Source: Candidatus Methylomicrobium oryzae
Lineage (GTDB): Bacteria > Pseudomonadota > Gammaproteobacteria > Methylococcales > Methylomonadaceae
Length of the DNA stretch: 64,000 bases
NCBI RefSeq assembly: GCF_016745425.1
Contig: NZ_JAERVK010000005.1
Span: 219,083 to 283,082, forward strand
Reading direction: 5' to 3'
Shown: piece after piece, positions 8,778 through 17,080 of the stretch
Position numbering within the stretch: the stretch's first letter is position 1
Layout: each line of letters begins with the position of its first letter
Made by a program: the position numbers and the translations under genes
The notes under the pieces: generated by a model
What the model was told of the DNA's origin: nothing
Databases searched by the model: none
What the model saw: only the letters and a program-made list of their open reading frames with translations

Positions 8778-10130
8778 ATGACTCAAGCAGCCACTATCAT
8801 TTTAGACCGTGTCGTGTTGGTGAAAGTCGAAGCCAACATTTACGGCGCCCGCAAAAAACTGAAAAAGGAAGACCTGGTGCTCGCCGACGGCAGTAAATTG
8901 CCGCCCGAGGATTTAGCCAGTCTGGGTTCCAAGCGTTTGCTCGATCCGGACAGGTTGACGGTGTTCAACCGCCTGAAAAAGGAAGCCGAACGCATCTGTT
9001 TGCGGGTCGGTACCCGGTTTTTAGGCGGTTTTGCGATTCCCTGCGAATCGGCTGCCGGCATTACCCTCGAGCTCGAACGGATTGCCCAGGACTTTGCCAG
9101 CGCCAAAGCGGAGTTTTTGGCCGGCTACGATGCCGCGGTGACGGACTGGGTGGTTCGCCATCCGGAATTTGCCGGCATTATCGAGCAAGCGGTGGATTCG
9201 GTGGAGTTCGTCTCGACGCGTTTGTCGTTTGACTTTTTGATCGTTACGGTCGGCGTGCCGGATACGTTGCCAGCGGAAGACATTGCACGCCTGGAAACCA
9301 AAATCGGTTCCTTGAGCGAGCAGATGTTCTATGAAATCTCGGTAGAAGCCAATCACTTGATCGAGCAATCGCTATTGGGTAAGGATCAGGTCACGCGCAA
9401 TGCGCTCCGGCCGATTCGCCGCATGCGTGACAAGCTCGATGGTTTGGGCTTTCTCGATTATCGGGTGGCGCCCGTGGTCGGCACCATCGATGCGCTATTG
9501 GCCAGGATTCCTGACAAAGGCGCGATTACCGGCAGTATCCTGCAAGAGATTCTCGCCACCGCCATGCTGTTGGCCGATCCGGACAAAACCCGGCGCCACG
9601 GCGAAGGGCTGCTGGCCGAGCAAGGTCATGTGATGGACGATGACGGCCGGGAAGTGGATGATGATCTTGTGGAACCCCCTGATTTGCTGACAACGGCGGA
9701 TCAGTCTTTACCGCTGCCGCTTTTATCACCGCCAGTTCTGTCTGACTGTGACATCGGCGTGCCTTACGGACAAGATGAGCCATCCACCGCGGTCGAGACC
9801 CAGAAAGGTGGGGTTATTACCATCGCTGCCCGAGAAAGTACCGAGCCCAGTCCGGACAGCGATCTGTTTTCCGGGTTGTTCGATGGCATTTTCGAGGACG
9901 AGGGGGCAGGGGATATGGAACAGGGTGATCGCCGAACGGAGAGTTGGGATGAACTCACCCGGATGGCCGAAAGCATTGGCCAGGCGTCAAACTCCACTGC
10001 TCTGGCGGACGTAACCATCGAGGCATCCAATCCGGACGCGTCACCAGTGTCTAACGCCGAACCGGAAACGGTGATGACGGTAGACGATGACAATGATGAG
10101 ACGGGTACAGACCCCGATTATTGGTTTTAA
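8778..10130 (+). CDS. DUF3150-family ICE protein
   Basis: A 450-aa protein. The first 300 residues resemble DUF3150 proteins of conjugative elements (LDRVVLVKVEANIYGARKKL opening, KRLLDPDRLTVFNRLKKEAE), which sit between CobS-like and CobT-like genes. The last 150 residues are acidic and low in complexity. AAGGAGG lies 8 bases before the ATG. It probably works with the AAA+/VWA pair, as gene order is conserved, but its activity is unknown. Confidence 0.75.
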   Translation: MTQAATIILDRVVLVKVEANIYGARKKLKKEDLVLADGSKLPPEDLASLGSKRLLDPDRLTVFNRLKKEAERICLRVGTRFLGGFAIPCESAAGITLELERIAQDFASAKAEFLAGYDAAVTDWVVRHPEFAGIIEQAVDSVEFVSTRLSFDFLIVTVGVPDTLPAEDIARLETKIGSLSEQMFYEISVEANHLIEQSLLGKDQVTRNALRPIRRMRDKLDGLGFLDYRVAPVVGTIDALLARIPDKGAITGSILQEILATAMLLADPDKTRRHGEGLLAEQGHVMDDDGREVDDDLVEPPDLLTTADQSLPLPLLSPPVLSDCDIGVPYGQDEPSTAVETQKGGVITIAARESTEPSPDSDLFSGLFDGIFEDEGAGDMEQGDRRTESWDELTRMAESIGQASNSTALADVTIEASNPDASPVSNAEPETVMTVDDDNDETGTDPDYWF

Positions 10131-10153
10131 CGGATAGCATTCATTTATTTGAT

Positions 10154-10200
10154 ACCCAACGGGGCAGTTCATCGTCCCTTTTGGGGCGGTGGCTTGCCCC
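10154..10200 (+). promoter_or_regulatory. GC-hairpin leader before the CobT-like gene
   Basis: Outer GGGGCA (10161-10166) with TGCCCC (10195-10200), inner CCC-tttt-GGGG (10176-10186), ACCC at 10154. Confidence 0.5.
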
Positions 10201-10219
10201 TCATTTTTAGGAGCAAGCC

Positions 10220-12004
10220 ATGAGAGATAACACCTTACACCATGCTTTTCCGATTGTGGCGGCCGCCATCGGTAACCGCTTCGGCATCCAGGTCAAAGTC
10301 GGCGGCGATCAAGCCTATACCGATGGCAAGCTGATTCAATTGCCGGCTTACAACGGCAACGATCCCGATTATCAGGATTATGCCTGGGGATTGTTGGCAC
10401 ACGAAGCCGCGCATCTTCGCTATTCCGACTTCACCCTGGCCTATGGGCCGTCGGTATTACGGCGCCGGCTGTGTGGCGCCATCGAAGATGTCCGCATCGA
10501 ATACGAACTGGCGAAGGACTTTCCCGGTACCCAGCTCACCCTGCGTACCGTGATCGAAAAAATGATCGCGAGCGGTGGCTTTGTCGCCGCTACTCAGGAC
10601 GATCACCCAGCCAACGTGTTGTACGGCTATATGCTGAAAAGCCTGAGGGCTCGCGTGCTCGGTCAGACGGCTCTGGATCCCTTGGTCGAAATCAGCGAGC
10701 AGGTGCTGAAATCGCTTTTTCCGGCCGGTGCGGTGATACGACTGAAAGGGCTGTTATCCGAAGTCCCGGACAGCCTGACATCGGAAACCGATTGCCTGCA
10801 TCTGGCGGATCGCATCCTGACCCTAATTGAACAGGAATGTGAGAATCCCGCACAGGAAGACACGCAGCAACAGCAAAACCAAGCGGCTCAGGGAGATGCC
10901 GATACCGAAGCGAGCGGTAGCAAAGGCGATATTGAGTCTGACGATGATCACGATCGTTCGGGTACAAACACGGACGATACCGACTCTACACAGGCTTCGT
11001 CTGGCCCAGACGAAGCCGCCGATCGCGATGATACGGCCGGCAGGGATCTCATGCCAAGCCAGATGTCTGACAAGGAATTGGCCGGGCAGGAAGACGGACC
11101 GGACTACCAGTCTTTGATGGCAACGCTGCAATCGGCCTCAGAGGCAGATTTCGACCGCGACGTGTTTGATGTGGTCAAGTCCACTTTGGCGCTGGACGAT
11201 CGGGATGCGCCTGAGACAGTGATGCCGGTCGGGCTTAAGCCACTGGGCAATGTAGCGGCAGGCCTGAGTCTGCTCAATCAGGTACAAAGCGAATCGGTGA
11301 AAATCCGTGCCGCCTTGCAAGGCTGGGTACAATCGCAAAGCCTCACTCGAAGCCATCCCGCAGGCCGGGGCCGGCGCGTGATCGGCCGGCGGCTTCCTCA
11401 ACTCGCATTGGGCGATCCCCGGGTATTTGCGCGGCGTGTGGTCAAACCCGCACCGAATACCGCCATCCATCTGCTGCTGGACAAGTCCGAGAGCATGGAT
11501 GAACCGGTGTTGGGCGATAAGCATCAGTCGGTGGCAAACCGGTTATCGATCGCCTTGGAAGCGTCCATGGCATTGGCCCTGGCATTCGAGGGCATAGCCG
11601 GGGTTAATCCGGGCATGACGGCTTTTCCCGGGAGGGATGACACCTCGGTGTTTCGTCTGCTGGAACACGGCGAACGCGTTCGCGCCCATTCGGCGGCGTT
11701 TTCGTTACGAGCCGGCGGCACGACGCCGATGACGGAAGCCGCCTGGTTTGCCGCCGCGGCGTTGCTCCGTTGCCGGGAACCGCGCAAGGTGTTGCTGGTG
11801 ATGACCGACGGTCAGCCCAACGACATCCTGAGCACGCTGGAGATCTTGCAGCGGTGCCGTCATAGCGGGATTGAGACCGTGGGTGTGGGCTTGGGCATCG
11901 ATGTCGGTCATCTGTTTCCGGTGGCGATCACGATTAACGAACTGAGGGAACTCAGAACGCAATTGTTCGCGCTGTCGAAAGTGGTGCTGTTAGCAGCGGC
12001 CTAA
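10220..12004 (+). CDS. CobT-like VWA protein with N-terminal HExxH
   Basis: A 594-aa protein in three parts. Residues 55-75 hold LLAHEAAHLRYSD, an HExxH metal site (61-65). Residues about 210-300 are an acidic Asp/Gln-rich linker. The C-terminal part is a von Willebrand A domain with the MIDAS sequence DKSES (from D421), a GGTTPM threonine and VMTDGQPND. This layout is CobT-like and pairs with the AAA+ ATPase at 7015, as in MoxR-VWA chaperones. The HExxH suggests a zinc-dependent, possibly proteolytic, site. GGAG precedes the start. Confidence 0.82.
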   Translation: MRDNTLHHAFPIVAAAIGNRFGIQVKVGGDQAYTDGKLIQLPAYNGNDPDYQDYAWGLLAHEAAHLRYSDFTLAYGPSVLRRRLCGAIEDVRIEYELAKDFPGTQLTLRTVIEKMIASGGFVAATQDDHPANVLYGYMLKSLRARVLGQTALDPLVEISEQVLKSLFPAGAVIRLKGLLSEVPDSLTSETDCLHLADRILTLIEQECENPAQEDTQQQQNQAAQGDADTEASGSKGDIESDDDHDRSGTNTDDTDSTQASSGPDEAADRDDTAGRDLMPSQMSDKELAGQEDGPDYQSLMATLQSASEADFDRDVFDVVKSTLALDDRDAPETVMPVGLKPLGNVAAGLSLLNQVQSESVKIRAALQGWVQSQSLTRSHPAGRGRRVIGRRLPQLALGDPRVFARRVVKPAPNTAIHLLLDKSESMDEPVLGDKHQSVANRLSIALEASMALALAFEGIAGVNPGMTAFPGRDDTSVFRLLEHGERVRAHSAAFSLRAGGTTPMTEAAWFAAAALLRCREPRKVLLVMTDGQPNDILSTLEILQRCRHSGIETVGVGLGIDVGHLFPVAITINELRELRTQLFALSKVVLLAAA

Positions 12005-12160
12005 ATACCAAACAGTTATCCGTAGCCCAATCCCTGAGCAGATGCAAAGGGATTGTGGCTATGGGTAGCCGATTGGCCAGTGCCTTTTTCCCATGCTCTT
12101 GCACAGAATGAGAGCATCGGAAAACCATCAACTTCATGCATTCATTTACGAATGCTGAAT

Positions 12161-12233
12161 CCGGCGTTGGCCGGCGTGCCGTCTACAGGCGGCGCATAGT
12201 CTCATCTATGCGGGTCGGGTGCGTTAAGCCCGA
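12161..12233 (+). repeat. Four-hairpin repeat element, copy 3
   Basis: Stems CCGGC-GTTG-GCCGG (12161-12174), CCGTC-TACA-GGCGG (12179-12192, one G-U), GCATAG-tctcat-CTATGC (12194-12211) and TCGGG-TGCGTTAAG-CCCGA (12215-12233). It lies in the 12005-12355 gap together with a GC leader; an additional imperfect stem (AATCCCT/AGGGATT, about 12024-12060) follows the CobT-like stop. Confidence 0.7.
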
Positions 12234-12273
12234 TGTTCAAGCGCATTTTGCAACCACAAGCTGTATTCCACTC

Positions 12274-12310
12274 AACCCCGCTTCGGGCGATCATCGCCCT
12301 CGGGGCGACG
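12274..12310 (+). promoter_or_regulatory. GC-hairpin leader before the 12356 gene
   Basis: AACCCC, then GGGCGA/TCGCCC (12285-12299) and a trailing GGGG; alternative pairing of CCC with GGGG is possible as in the others. Confidence 0.45.
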
Positions 12311-12355
12311 GTTCATTCGAAGACAGGTGTTTAACAAGCAAACAGGAGACCTTCA

Positions 12356-12892
12356 ATGAACTTTATCTTTGGCATCATCATCGTGGCAATGTTCATAATC
12401 GCGCTGCGGGTGATCTGGGCCACGGCCTTTCAGCTACTCGTGATCGTTAAAAACGGTTTATCCGCCCTCCGGCGCCACACGGCGCAATGGTCGGCCCGAA
12501 AGGCCGTGCCGGTCATCATGCCTCGCATCAGCCAAGCGGTCGATTGGGAGACGATGTCGGAAACGGTGCGCCGGGAAATACAACGGCGCAACAGCAGCTC
12601 GGGCAATGAACTGGATCGGTTGGAGCTGCAATATCAAGCCAAACAGAAAACCATCAAGTTGTATGAGGCGGAAATTGAAATCGCCAAGCTGGAGCGGGAA
12701 TTACACAAGATCAAACCGGTGGACGTGAGTCCCGAACCGGAAGCCAAAAAACGCCGCAAGGCTAAAACCCAGCCGGCTCAAGCGGCCACCGATGCCCCTT
12801 CATCCAAAACCGCCCAGCAGGTTTTTCAACTCCGGGAAGCATTGAAGGGTGGCGGAACGACGCCACCTAATAATCAGCCCGCCCGCCATTGA
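12356..12892 (+). CDS. Membrane-anchored coiled-coil ICE protein, unknown function
   Basis: A 178-aa protein with one N-terminal membrane segment (about residues 2-28, IIIVAMFIIALRVIW), then a coiled-coil stretch rich in Glu/Lys (YQAKQKTIKLYEAEIEIAKL) and a flexible Pro/Ala tail. AACAGGAG precedes the ATG. It overlaps by 26 bp the end of a convergent gene. No family recognised. Confidence 0.65.
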   Translation: MNFIFGIIIVAMFIIALRVIWATAFQLLVIVKNGLSALRRHTAQWSARKAVPVIMPRISQAVDWETMSETVRREIQRRNSSSGNELDRLELQYQAKQKTIKLYEAEIEIAKLERELHKIKPVDVSPEPEAKKRRKAKTQPAQAATDAPSSKTAQQVFQLREALKGGGTTPPNNQPARH

Positions 12893-13247
12893 ATACCTGC
12901 AAGGGTGCGCCGGTTCGCGTGTTAGCCGCGCGAACCGGGCTATCGAGGGTAGGGGAGTCAGCGCTAAAGACCCAACTGCCTTCCGGCAACAGCGATAACA
13001 GGTCGTTCTGTGTCTCGCGCCTGAGTTGCCGGATTCGACATAAAAAGGGCCAGGCTTGCTCCGGGTTGTCAATTCGGCTCAACACTTCGGCTTCTACCGC
13101 ATCGAGTTTTTTGAAAATGTGCTCGCACTGTTGAACGGTTTTGAGTCGCTCATCGACCGGAATTGCCATCGGTTTAGGCGGCTGATGTCGAGTCTCCGTC
13201 CGGTTCGGACTGAGGAAATCAAAAATGCGCAAAATCGGCTCAAACAT
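12867..13247 (-). CDS. Hypothetical ICE protein on the opposite strand
   Basis: A 126-aa helical protein (DERLKTVQQCEHIFKKLDA, then IRQLRRETQNDLLSLLPEG). The start at 13247 has a modest GGGAAA box. It is the only minus-strand gene in this part of the backbone and converges on the 12356 gene. It could be an antirestriction-like or regulatory protein, but no motif supports either; moderately likely to be real. Confidence 0.5.
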   Translation of the reverse strand: MFEPILRIFDFLSPNRTETRHQPPKPMAIPVDERLKTVQQCEHIFKKLDAVEAEVLSRIDNPEQAWPFLCRIRQLRRETQNDLLSLLPEGSWVFSADSPTLDSPVRAANTRTGAPLQVFNGGRADY

Positions 13248-13413
13248 GGCTTATTTCCCGTTAATTCGTGAAAGATAGCTACCATAATCCGTTTTTTATG
13301 CAAAATCAAGCGGGCTGGGCAGGCTGTTTTTGGTCTTGTCCGCTTCAATTATCCGGCTGGAACAGCCATCCATGACGGATGGGTTTCCTGCCACATTCTG
13401 TTGGAGATCCCTC

Positions 13414-13602
13414 ATGTCTCAATCCCGTATTCCTATCAGCCAAGCAATGGCTGATGACACGATAACCTGGTATCTCAATGATTACCGCTGCCCGGATTGC
13501 CTGCTCGATTGTCAGGATGAATGGGCCTGCGCTTGTCATGATCGCTGCCCGGTTTGTCACAAAGAAATCGTCCCGCTGCATAGCGAAGACATAGCACTTT
13601 AA
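13414..13602 (+). CDS. Small cysteine-rich zinc-ribbon-like protein
   Basis: 62 aa with CPDC, CQDEWACAC and CPVC arrays: eight cysteines in 35 residues plus two histidines, consistent with two zinc knuckles. TTGGAG lies 8 bases before the ATG at 13414; the frame opens earlier without a ribosome site. Probably a nucleic-acid-binding or protein-binding accessory; no named family. Confidence 0.6.
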   Translation: MSQSRIPISQAMADDTITWYLNDYRCPDCLLDCQDEWACACHDRCPVCHKEIVPLHSEDIAL

Positions 13603-13663
13603 CCTGGCGGGAACCTTCCTTCTATGGGAGGAGGTTTACCGTCGATCATCGTGGAGAATAGCC

Positions 13664-14068
13664 ATGACGCAACACTTTGTCGTCTCATATGAAATCGATT
13701 ATGTCCACCGTGTCTCGGTGGGTATTGAAGCGGAGAGTCCCGAAGCGGCCCAACAGATCGCCGAGCAGGCGTTCAATGAGGCCACGATCTGGGATGATAC
13801 CGCGGCGATGCCGTTATTGGCCGACGATTACCAGGAGTCGGGTGATGAGAGGTTGGTTTGGGAATGCGTGGCCGTCGAACGATGGCCGTCTCCCGACACC
13901 TCGGTACAACAACTGAAAAAGGATCAAGCGGCGATGCAGGTCTGTCGAGGACTGGTCGAAGCCTATCAACAGGGCGAAGCCAACGGCGGCAGCATCAACT
14001 GGGAAGATTTGGATCAGTGGGTGCCTTTGGCAATGAAAGCCTTGGGTAAGAGCGCGTTGCAAACCTGA
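13664..14068 (+). CDS. Hypothetical ICE protein
   Basis: 134 aa. The N-terminal half (VVSYEIDYVHRVSVGIEAES and a PEAAQQIAEQAF helix) looks like a small alpha/beta fold; the C-terminal half is acidic and helical. GTGGAG precedes the ATG. No family recognised; context is ICE backbone. Confidence 0.65.
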   Translation: MTQHFVVSYEIDYVHRVSVGIEAESPEAAQQIAEQAFNEATIWDDTAAMPLLADDYQESGDERLVWECVAVERWPSPDTSVQQLKKDQAAMQVCRGLVEAYQQGEANGGSINWEDLDQWVPLAMKALGKSALQT

Positions 14069-14153
14069 GTCTTGCAGGCGATTGCTGGTTAAAACAGCGT
14101 TAATCATCACAACTCGAGTTAGCCCCGTCATTTGACGCGGGGTTCATTTTATC

Positions 14154-14203
14154 AACCCAGTCGGGAATGTCTCATTCCCGGCCGGGGATTCATGACGTTT
14201 CCG
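14154..14203 (+). promoter_or_regulatory. GC-hairpin leader before the 14227 gene
   Basis: AACCC, CGGGAA/TTCCCG (14162-14180) and GGGG at 14184. Just upstream AGCCCCGTC/GACGCGGGG (14121-14142) is a second hairpin that may end the previous transcript. Confidence 0.45.
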
Positions 14204-14226
14204 TTTTTTATTTGAGGACAGTCATC

Positions 14227-14727
14227 ATGAATCCAGAAATCTTTGAACATCGTTTCGGCAATGGCCATTGCGTTCGCTACCGCCGTTTGCCATCCGGCAC
14301 CTGTTATCATGCCGAGACACCGGTACCGGTCATCGAGCTGTTGGAACAACTGCGGCAAAGCCGGCGCAAGATCAGGCTTTTTTACGGCGATCCGGCAACC
14401 GGTCAGTCCTGGCACGAGGAACACGACGTCATCGGTTGCATAGGCCGGTCGACGGGTTCCATCAAAGTCCCGTTACTGATCGAGCCCGGCGAAATCGGCG
14501 GCCCGGCATTGCTGGATCATTGCATCATCCGCATCGATACCCCGCGCAAGGTGCTGTATCAGCATGCGGCGTTTCGGGTGGGCGAAGTTACCCTGGTTAA
14601 GGGCGCTCTGCAACGCTTGCCCTGGGAAGTATGGATCGACGATGTCGTGCATGCGCGGTTTCAGTCTAAAGCCGAAGCTCAACAGTATAGGGATTTCATA
14701 CAAGGACATCGGTTTGCACGGCGTTAG
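14227..14727 (+). CDS. Hypothetical ICE protein
   Basis: 166 aa. The start at 14227 is preferred because the leader ends just before it with a GAGGACAG box; the frame is open 20 codons further up. The sequence has repeated beta-type segments (IRLFYGDPATGQSWHEEHDV, GSIKVPLLIEPGEIGGPALL) and a final HARFQSKAEAQQYRDFI helix. Not assigned to a family. Confidence 0.65.
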   Translation: MNPEIFEHRFGNGHCVRYRRLPSGTCYHAETPVPVIELLEQLRQSRRKIRLFYGDPATGQSWHEEHDVIGCIGRSTGSIKVPLLIEPGEIGGPALLDHCIIRIDTPRKVLYQHAAFRVGEVTLVKGALQRLPWEVWIDDVVHARFQSKAEAQQYRDFIQGHRFARR

Positions 14728-14770
14728 CGCCGGCAAACCGGCATGACACTGGGTTTACTGAGTTTATTCA

Positions 14771-14810
14771 TCCAGTCCTTGCGGGATATGCCATCCCGCC
14801 GGGATGGGTG
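14771..14810 (+). promoter_or_regulatory. Orphan GC-hairpin leader at the backbone edge
   Basis: CGGGAT/ATCCCG (14782-14798) followed by GGGAT, in the same style as the other leaders, but no plus-strand gene follows. It probably marks where cargo (the SDR gene) replaced the next backbone gene. Confidence 0.4.
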
Positions 14811-14836
14811 ATCAAGTATCCTGCAAAAACTGCTGG

Positions 14837-15682
14837 CTAACGCCGGAGTTTACCGTTTGAGTAATTGGCGCATATCTCATAAAGGGCGTGCACCGCCTGC
14901 CTATCACGGCCGAAAGTACAGTTGGACTCGCACCTGTGCTCGTAATAGCGCCCCGTAGATTGCTGGCCGACAGGATGGGTCGCCAGCCAGACGGGCGTCG
15001 CAGCCCCCTGGTCCGGCGTTTCGTGACCGCCGAACCCCAGATTATGGCTTAAAGTCGAATGGACGTCGCCGGGATGACAGGCATTGACGCTGATGCGGTA
15101 AGGCTCGAGCGTTTCAGCAAAGGCAACGCTTAGCATGCGGTCGGCCTGTTTGGACTGACGGTAGGCGTTGTCGTTATCGTAGCGTCGGCGGACAAATTCC
15201 AAATCGTTTAAATCCAGGCCGCCGGCCCAATAGCTGGCGACATTGACGACACGTGCGGGTGCAGATGCTTTTAAAATGGTCGTGAATGCATCGATTAACC
15301 AAAAATAACCCAGCACATTGGTGGCAAACTGCATTTCGATGCCCTCGGGCGTCTCTTGACGGGTGTGCGGCGTGCAAGCCGCATTGTTGATCAACACATG
15401 CAGTGGCCCTGTCCAGCGCGCCACCAGTCCACGGATGTCATCCTGCCTGCTCAAGTCGGCAATCTCATAACGCACCCTGGAATTTCCGGTCGACTCGACG
15501 ATCTCCTTGATTGCGTGTTTGGCTTTATCTTGATTGCGGCATACCAGCACCACCTCGGAATCCGGGGTTGCAGCCAGTTGCCGGGCAATGGCTTTACCAA
15601 TCGCGCCGGTCGCGCCGGTGACCAGAAAGACCTTGGCATCGGTATTTCGGTTGTTTGAAGAAGGTGAGGGGAAAGCCATCAT
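14837..15682 (-). CDS. SDR-family NAD(P)-dependent oxidoreductase
   Basis: 281 aa with the short-chain dehydrogenase layout: TGATGAIGKAIA cofactor loop (about 20-31), LINNAA, NVASYWAGG with the catalytic Ser, and YRQSK with Tyr-x-x-x-Lys. It resembles retinol dehydrogenase/oxidoreductase-like SDRs; substrate unknown. GAGG lies upstream of the ATG at 15682. It is cargo, divergent from the DsbA-like gene at 15899, which suggests a shared redox or detoxification role (inference). Confidence 0.85.
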   Translation of the reverse strand: MMAFPSPSSNNRNTDAKVFLVTGATGAIGKAIARQLAATPDSEVVLVCRNQDKAKHAIKEIVESTGNSRVRYEIADLSRQDDIRGLVARWTGPLHVLINNAACTPHTRQETPEGIEMQFATNVLGYFWLIDAFTTILKASAPARVVNVASYWAGGLDLNDLEFVRRRYDNDNAYRQSKQADRMLSVAFAETLEPYRISVNACHPGDVHSTLSHNLGFGGHETPDQGAATPVWLATHPVGQQSTGRYYEHRCESNCTFGRDRQAVHALYEICANYSNGKLRR

Positions 15683-15898
15683 TTCAAAACCTCAGTGCAT
15701 TTATTTGGAATTTACCATGTTACTTTTGAAACAAGATACCGAAATGCCGGAACGGCAATGCGGAAAAATGCAGATGCCATCTATTGACCTTTAGGCGTTT
15801 ATACTCGGAACTGATTGTCAGTCATCTCTCTATGATAAATTTCATAAGGCTCATTGGCGATAAAATTTTGATCACCTATCTTTCGCGCAGGTTCGGCT

Positions 15899-16516
15899 AT
15901 GTCTCTTACGTTTTACTACTTCCATGATCCCATGTGCAGTTGGTGTTGGGCCTTCAGGCCGCGCTGGCAAGACATCGTGGCAGGTCTTCCAGATCATGTG
16001 CGCAGCCAGCGCGTTCTGGGAGGTCTTGCACCGGACACGGATCAAACGATGCCAACGGACATGCAGGCCAAGCTGAGGCGTATTTGGCAAAAAATCCAAC
16101 AAACGGTTCCCGGGACGCCGTTCAATTTTGAATTTTGGGAGAAATGTGTGCCTCGGCGGTCAACTTATGCGGCCTGCCGTGCCGTCATCGCCGCCAGGCG
16201 GCAACATCCCGACTATGAAGAAAAGATGATTCTAGCGATCCAGCAGGCCTACTATTTGGAGGCCAGAAATCCTGCCGACAGCCATACGCTGATTGAACTG
16301 GCCAATGAAATCGGTTTGGATGGGGCGCTCTTTTCAGCGGATATCGAAAGTTCAGCCGTCCAGGAGGCGCTTTTAAAAGAGATTGACTTTACTCGCAGAC
16401 TGGAAGTAAAGGGTTTTCCGACACTCTTATTGGAAAAAGAGGGTGTCTTTACCGCCATCCAATATGACTACAATGATGCCAAGACTGTACTTCATCAAAT
16501 AAGACGCCTATGTTAG
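15899..16516 (+). CDS. DsbA/FrnE-family thioredoxin-fold protein
   Basis: 205 aa. The N-terminus FYYFHDPMCSWCWAF carries a CSWC active site at residues 13-16, followed by a helical insertion and the cis-Pro strand VKGFPTLLL near 175. There is no signal peptide, so it is cytosolic like FrnE/2-hydroxychromene isomerase-like members. It likely acts as a thiol oxidoreductase. The ribosome site is weak. Confidence 0.85.
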   Translation: MSLTFYYFHDPMCSWCWAFRPRWQDIVAGLPDHVRSQRVLGGLAPDTDQTMPTDMQAKLRRIWQKIQQTVPGTPFNFEFWEKCVPRRSTYAACRAVIAARRQHPDYEEKMILAIQQAYYLEARNPADSHTLIELANEIGLDGALFSADIESSAVQEALLKEIDFTRRLEVKGFPTLLLEKEGVFTAIQYDYNDAKTVLHQIRRLC

Positions 16517-16720
16517 TCAATTGGGTGGTGCGCACCTGCGCAAGGCTTTCGGTATCCCATTGTTCGAGCGTGCCCCGATAACCGCACTCTCGTCAACACC
16601 GAAGAAGAGCTCAACTCTGTGCAAAATGCGATTAAGCGCCGACAACTATTCTGACAGAGGGGGCTCCGAAGCGCATCGGCGTCGACTACGAAGATCGGAC
16701 CGTGCGAGGGATCGATTGAT
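16517..16720 (+). pseudogene. Degraded coding remnant of unknown origin
   Basis: Short runs in different frames read as protein-like (HLRKAFGIPLFERAPDN, VNTEEELNSVQNAIKRR, and a final KRIGVDYEDRTVRGID before TGA), separated by frame changes. The pieces look like the end of a gene that lost its start. I cannot name the family; it fills the gap before the toxin-antitoxin operon. Confidence 0.3.
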
Positions 16721-16727
16721 TAAAAGG

Positions 16728-16746
16728 AGATACACATTGTGTATCT
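16728..16746. promoter_or_regulatory. Palindromic operator of the first toxin-antitoxin operon
   Basis: AGATACACA-T-TGTGTATCT is a perfect 9-bp inverted repeat around one base, 44 bp upstream of the antitoxin start. Ribbon-helix-helix antitoxins of the TacA type bind such sites to repress their own operon. Confidence 0.6.
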
Positions 16747-16789
16747 ACTATGTTAGGATTTATCTCTACAGATAATGAAAGAGGTTGCC

Positions 16790-17080
16790 ATGCCCCCAAA
16801 GCACCAAACACCCACGGATACGCAAACCCAGGCAGTCAATTTACGGGTGCGCAGTGACATTCGTTCCTTGATTGACAGAGCCGCCAAGGCCCAGGGTAAG
16901 ACGCGCTCTGACTTTATGATTGATGCGGCGCGGCGTGCCGCCGAAGAATCCTTGCTCGATCAAACCCTCGTGCGCGTTGATCAAAAAACCTATGACCATT
17001 TTCTCGAGGTGCTGGATCAGCCGCCAAGCGGGGAAGGCTTTGAACGCCTGATGTCGGCGGCCAAACCTTGGCAGGAATAA
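16790..17080 (+). CDS. DUF1778 ribbon-helix-helix antitoxin (TacA-like)
   Basis: 96 aa. The N-terminal VNLRVRSDIRSLIDRAAKAQ and KTRSDFMIDAARRAAEE segments form the RHH DNA-binding fold; the C-terminal LDQTLVRVDQKTYDHFLEVL part matches the toxin-binding tail. AGAGG lies 6 bases before ATG 16790, favouring it over the in-frame ATG at 16775. It neutralises the acetyltransferase encoded next and represses the operon through the palindrome at 16728. Confidence 0.88.
   Translation: MPPKHQTPTDTQTQAVNLRVRSDIRSLIDRAAKAQGKTRSDFMIDAARRAAEESLLDQTLVRVDQKTYDHFLEVLDQPPSGEGFERLMSAAKPWQE

Noticed and set aside
10471..11117. Alternative frames within the CobT-like gene
   Set aside because: Shadows of the acidic linker and surrounding coding sequence.
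7015..12004. A cobalamin biosynthesis (cobaltochelatase) operon
   Set aside because: No CobN or other cobalamin genes; the setting is the ICE backbone where CobS/CobT-like pairs are known without cobalamin genes.
15534..15794. 86-codon plus-strand frame over the start of the SDR gene
   Set aside because: Antisense shadow with no ribosome site; the SDR frame is clear.
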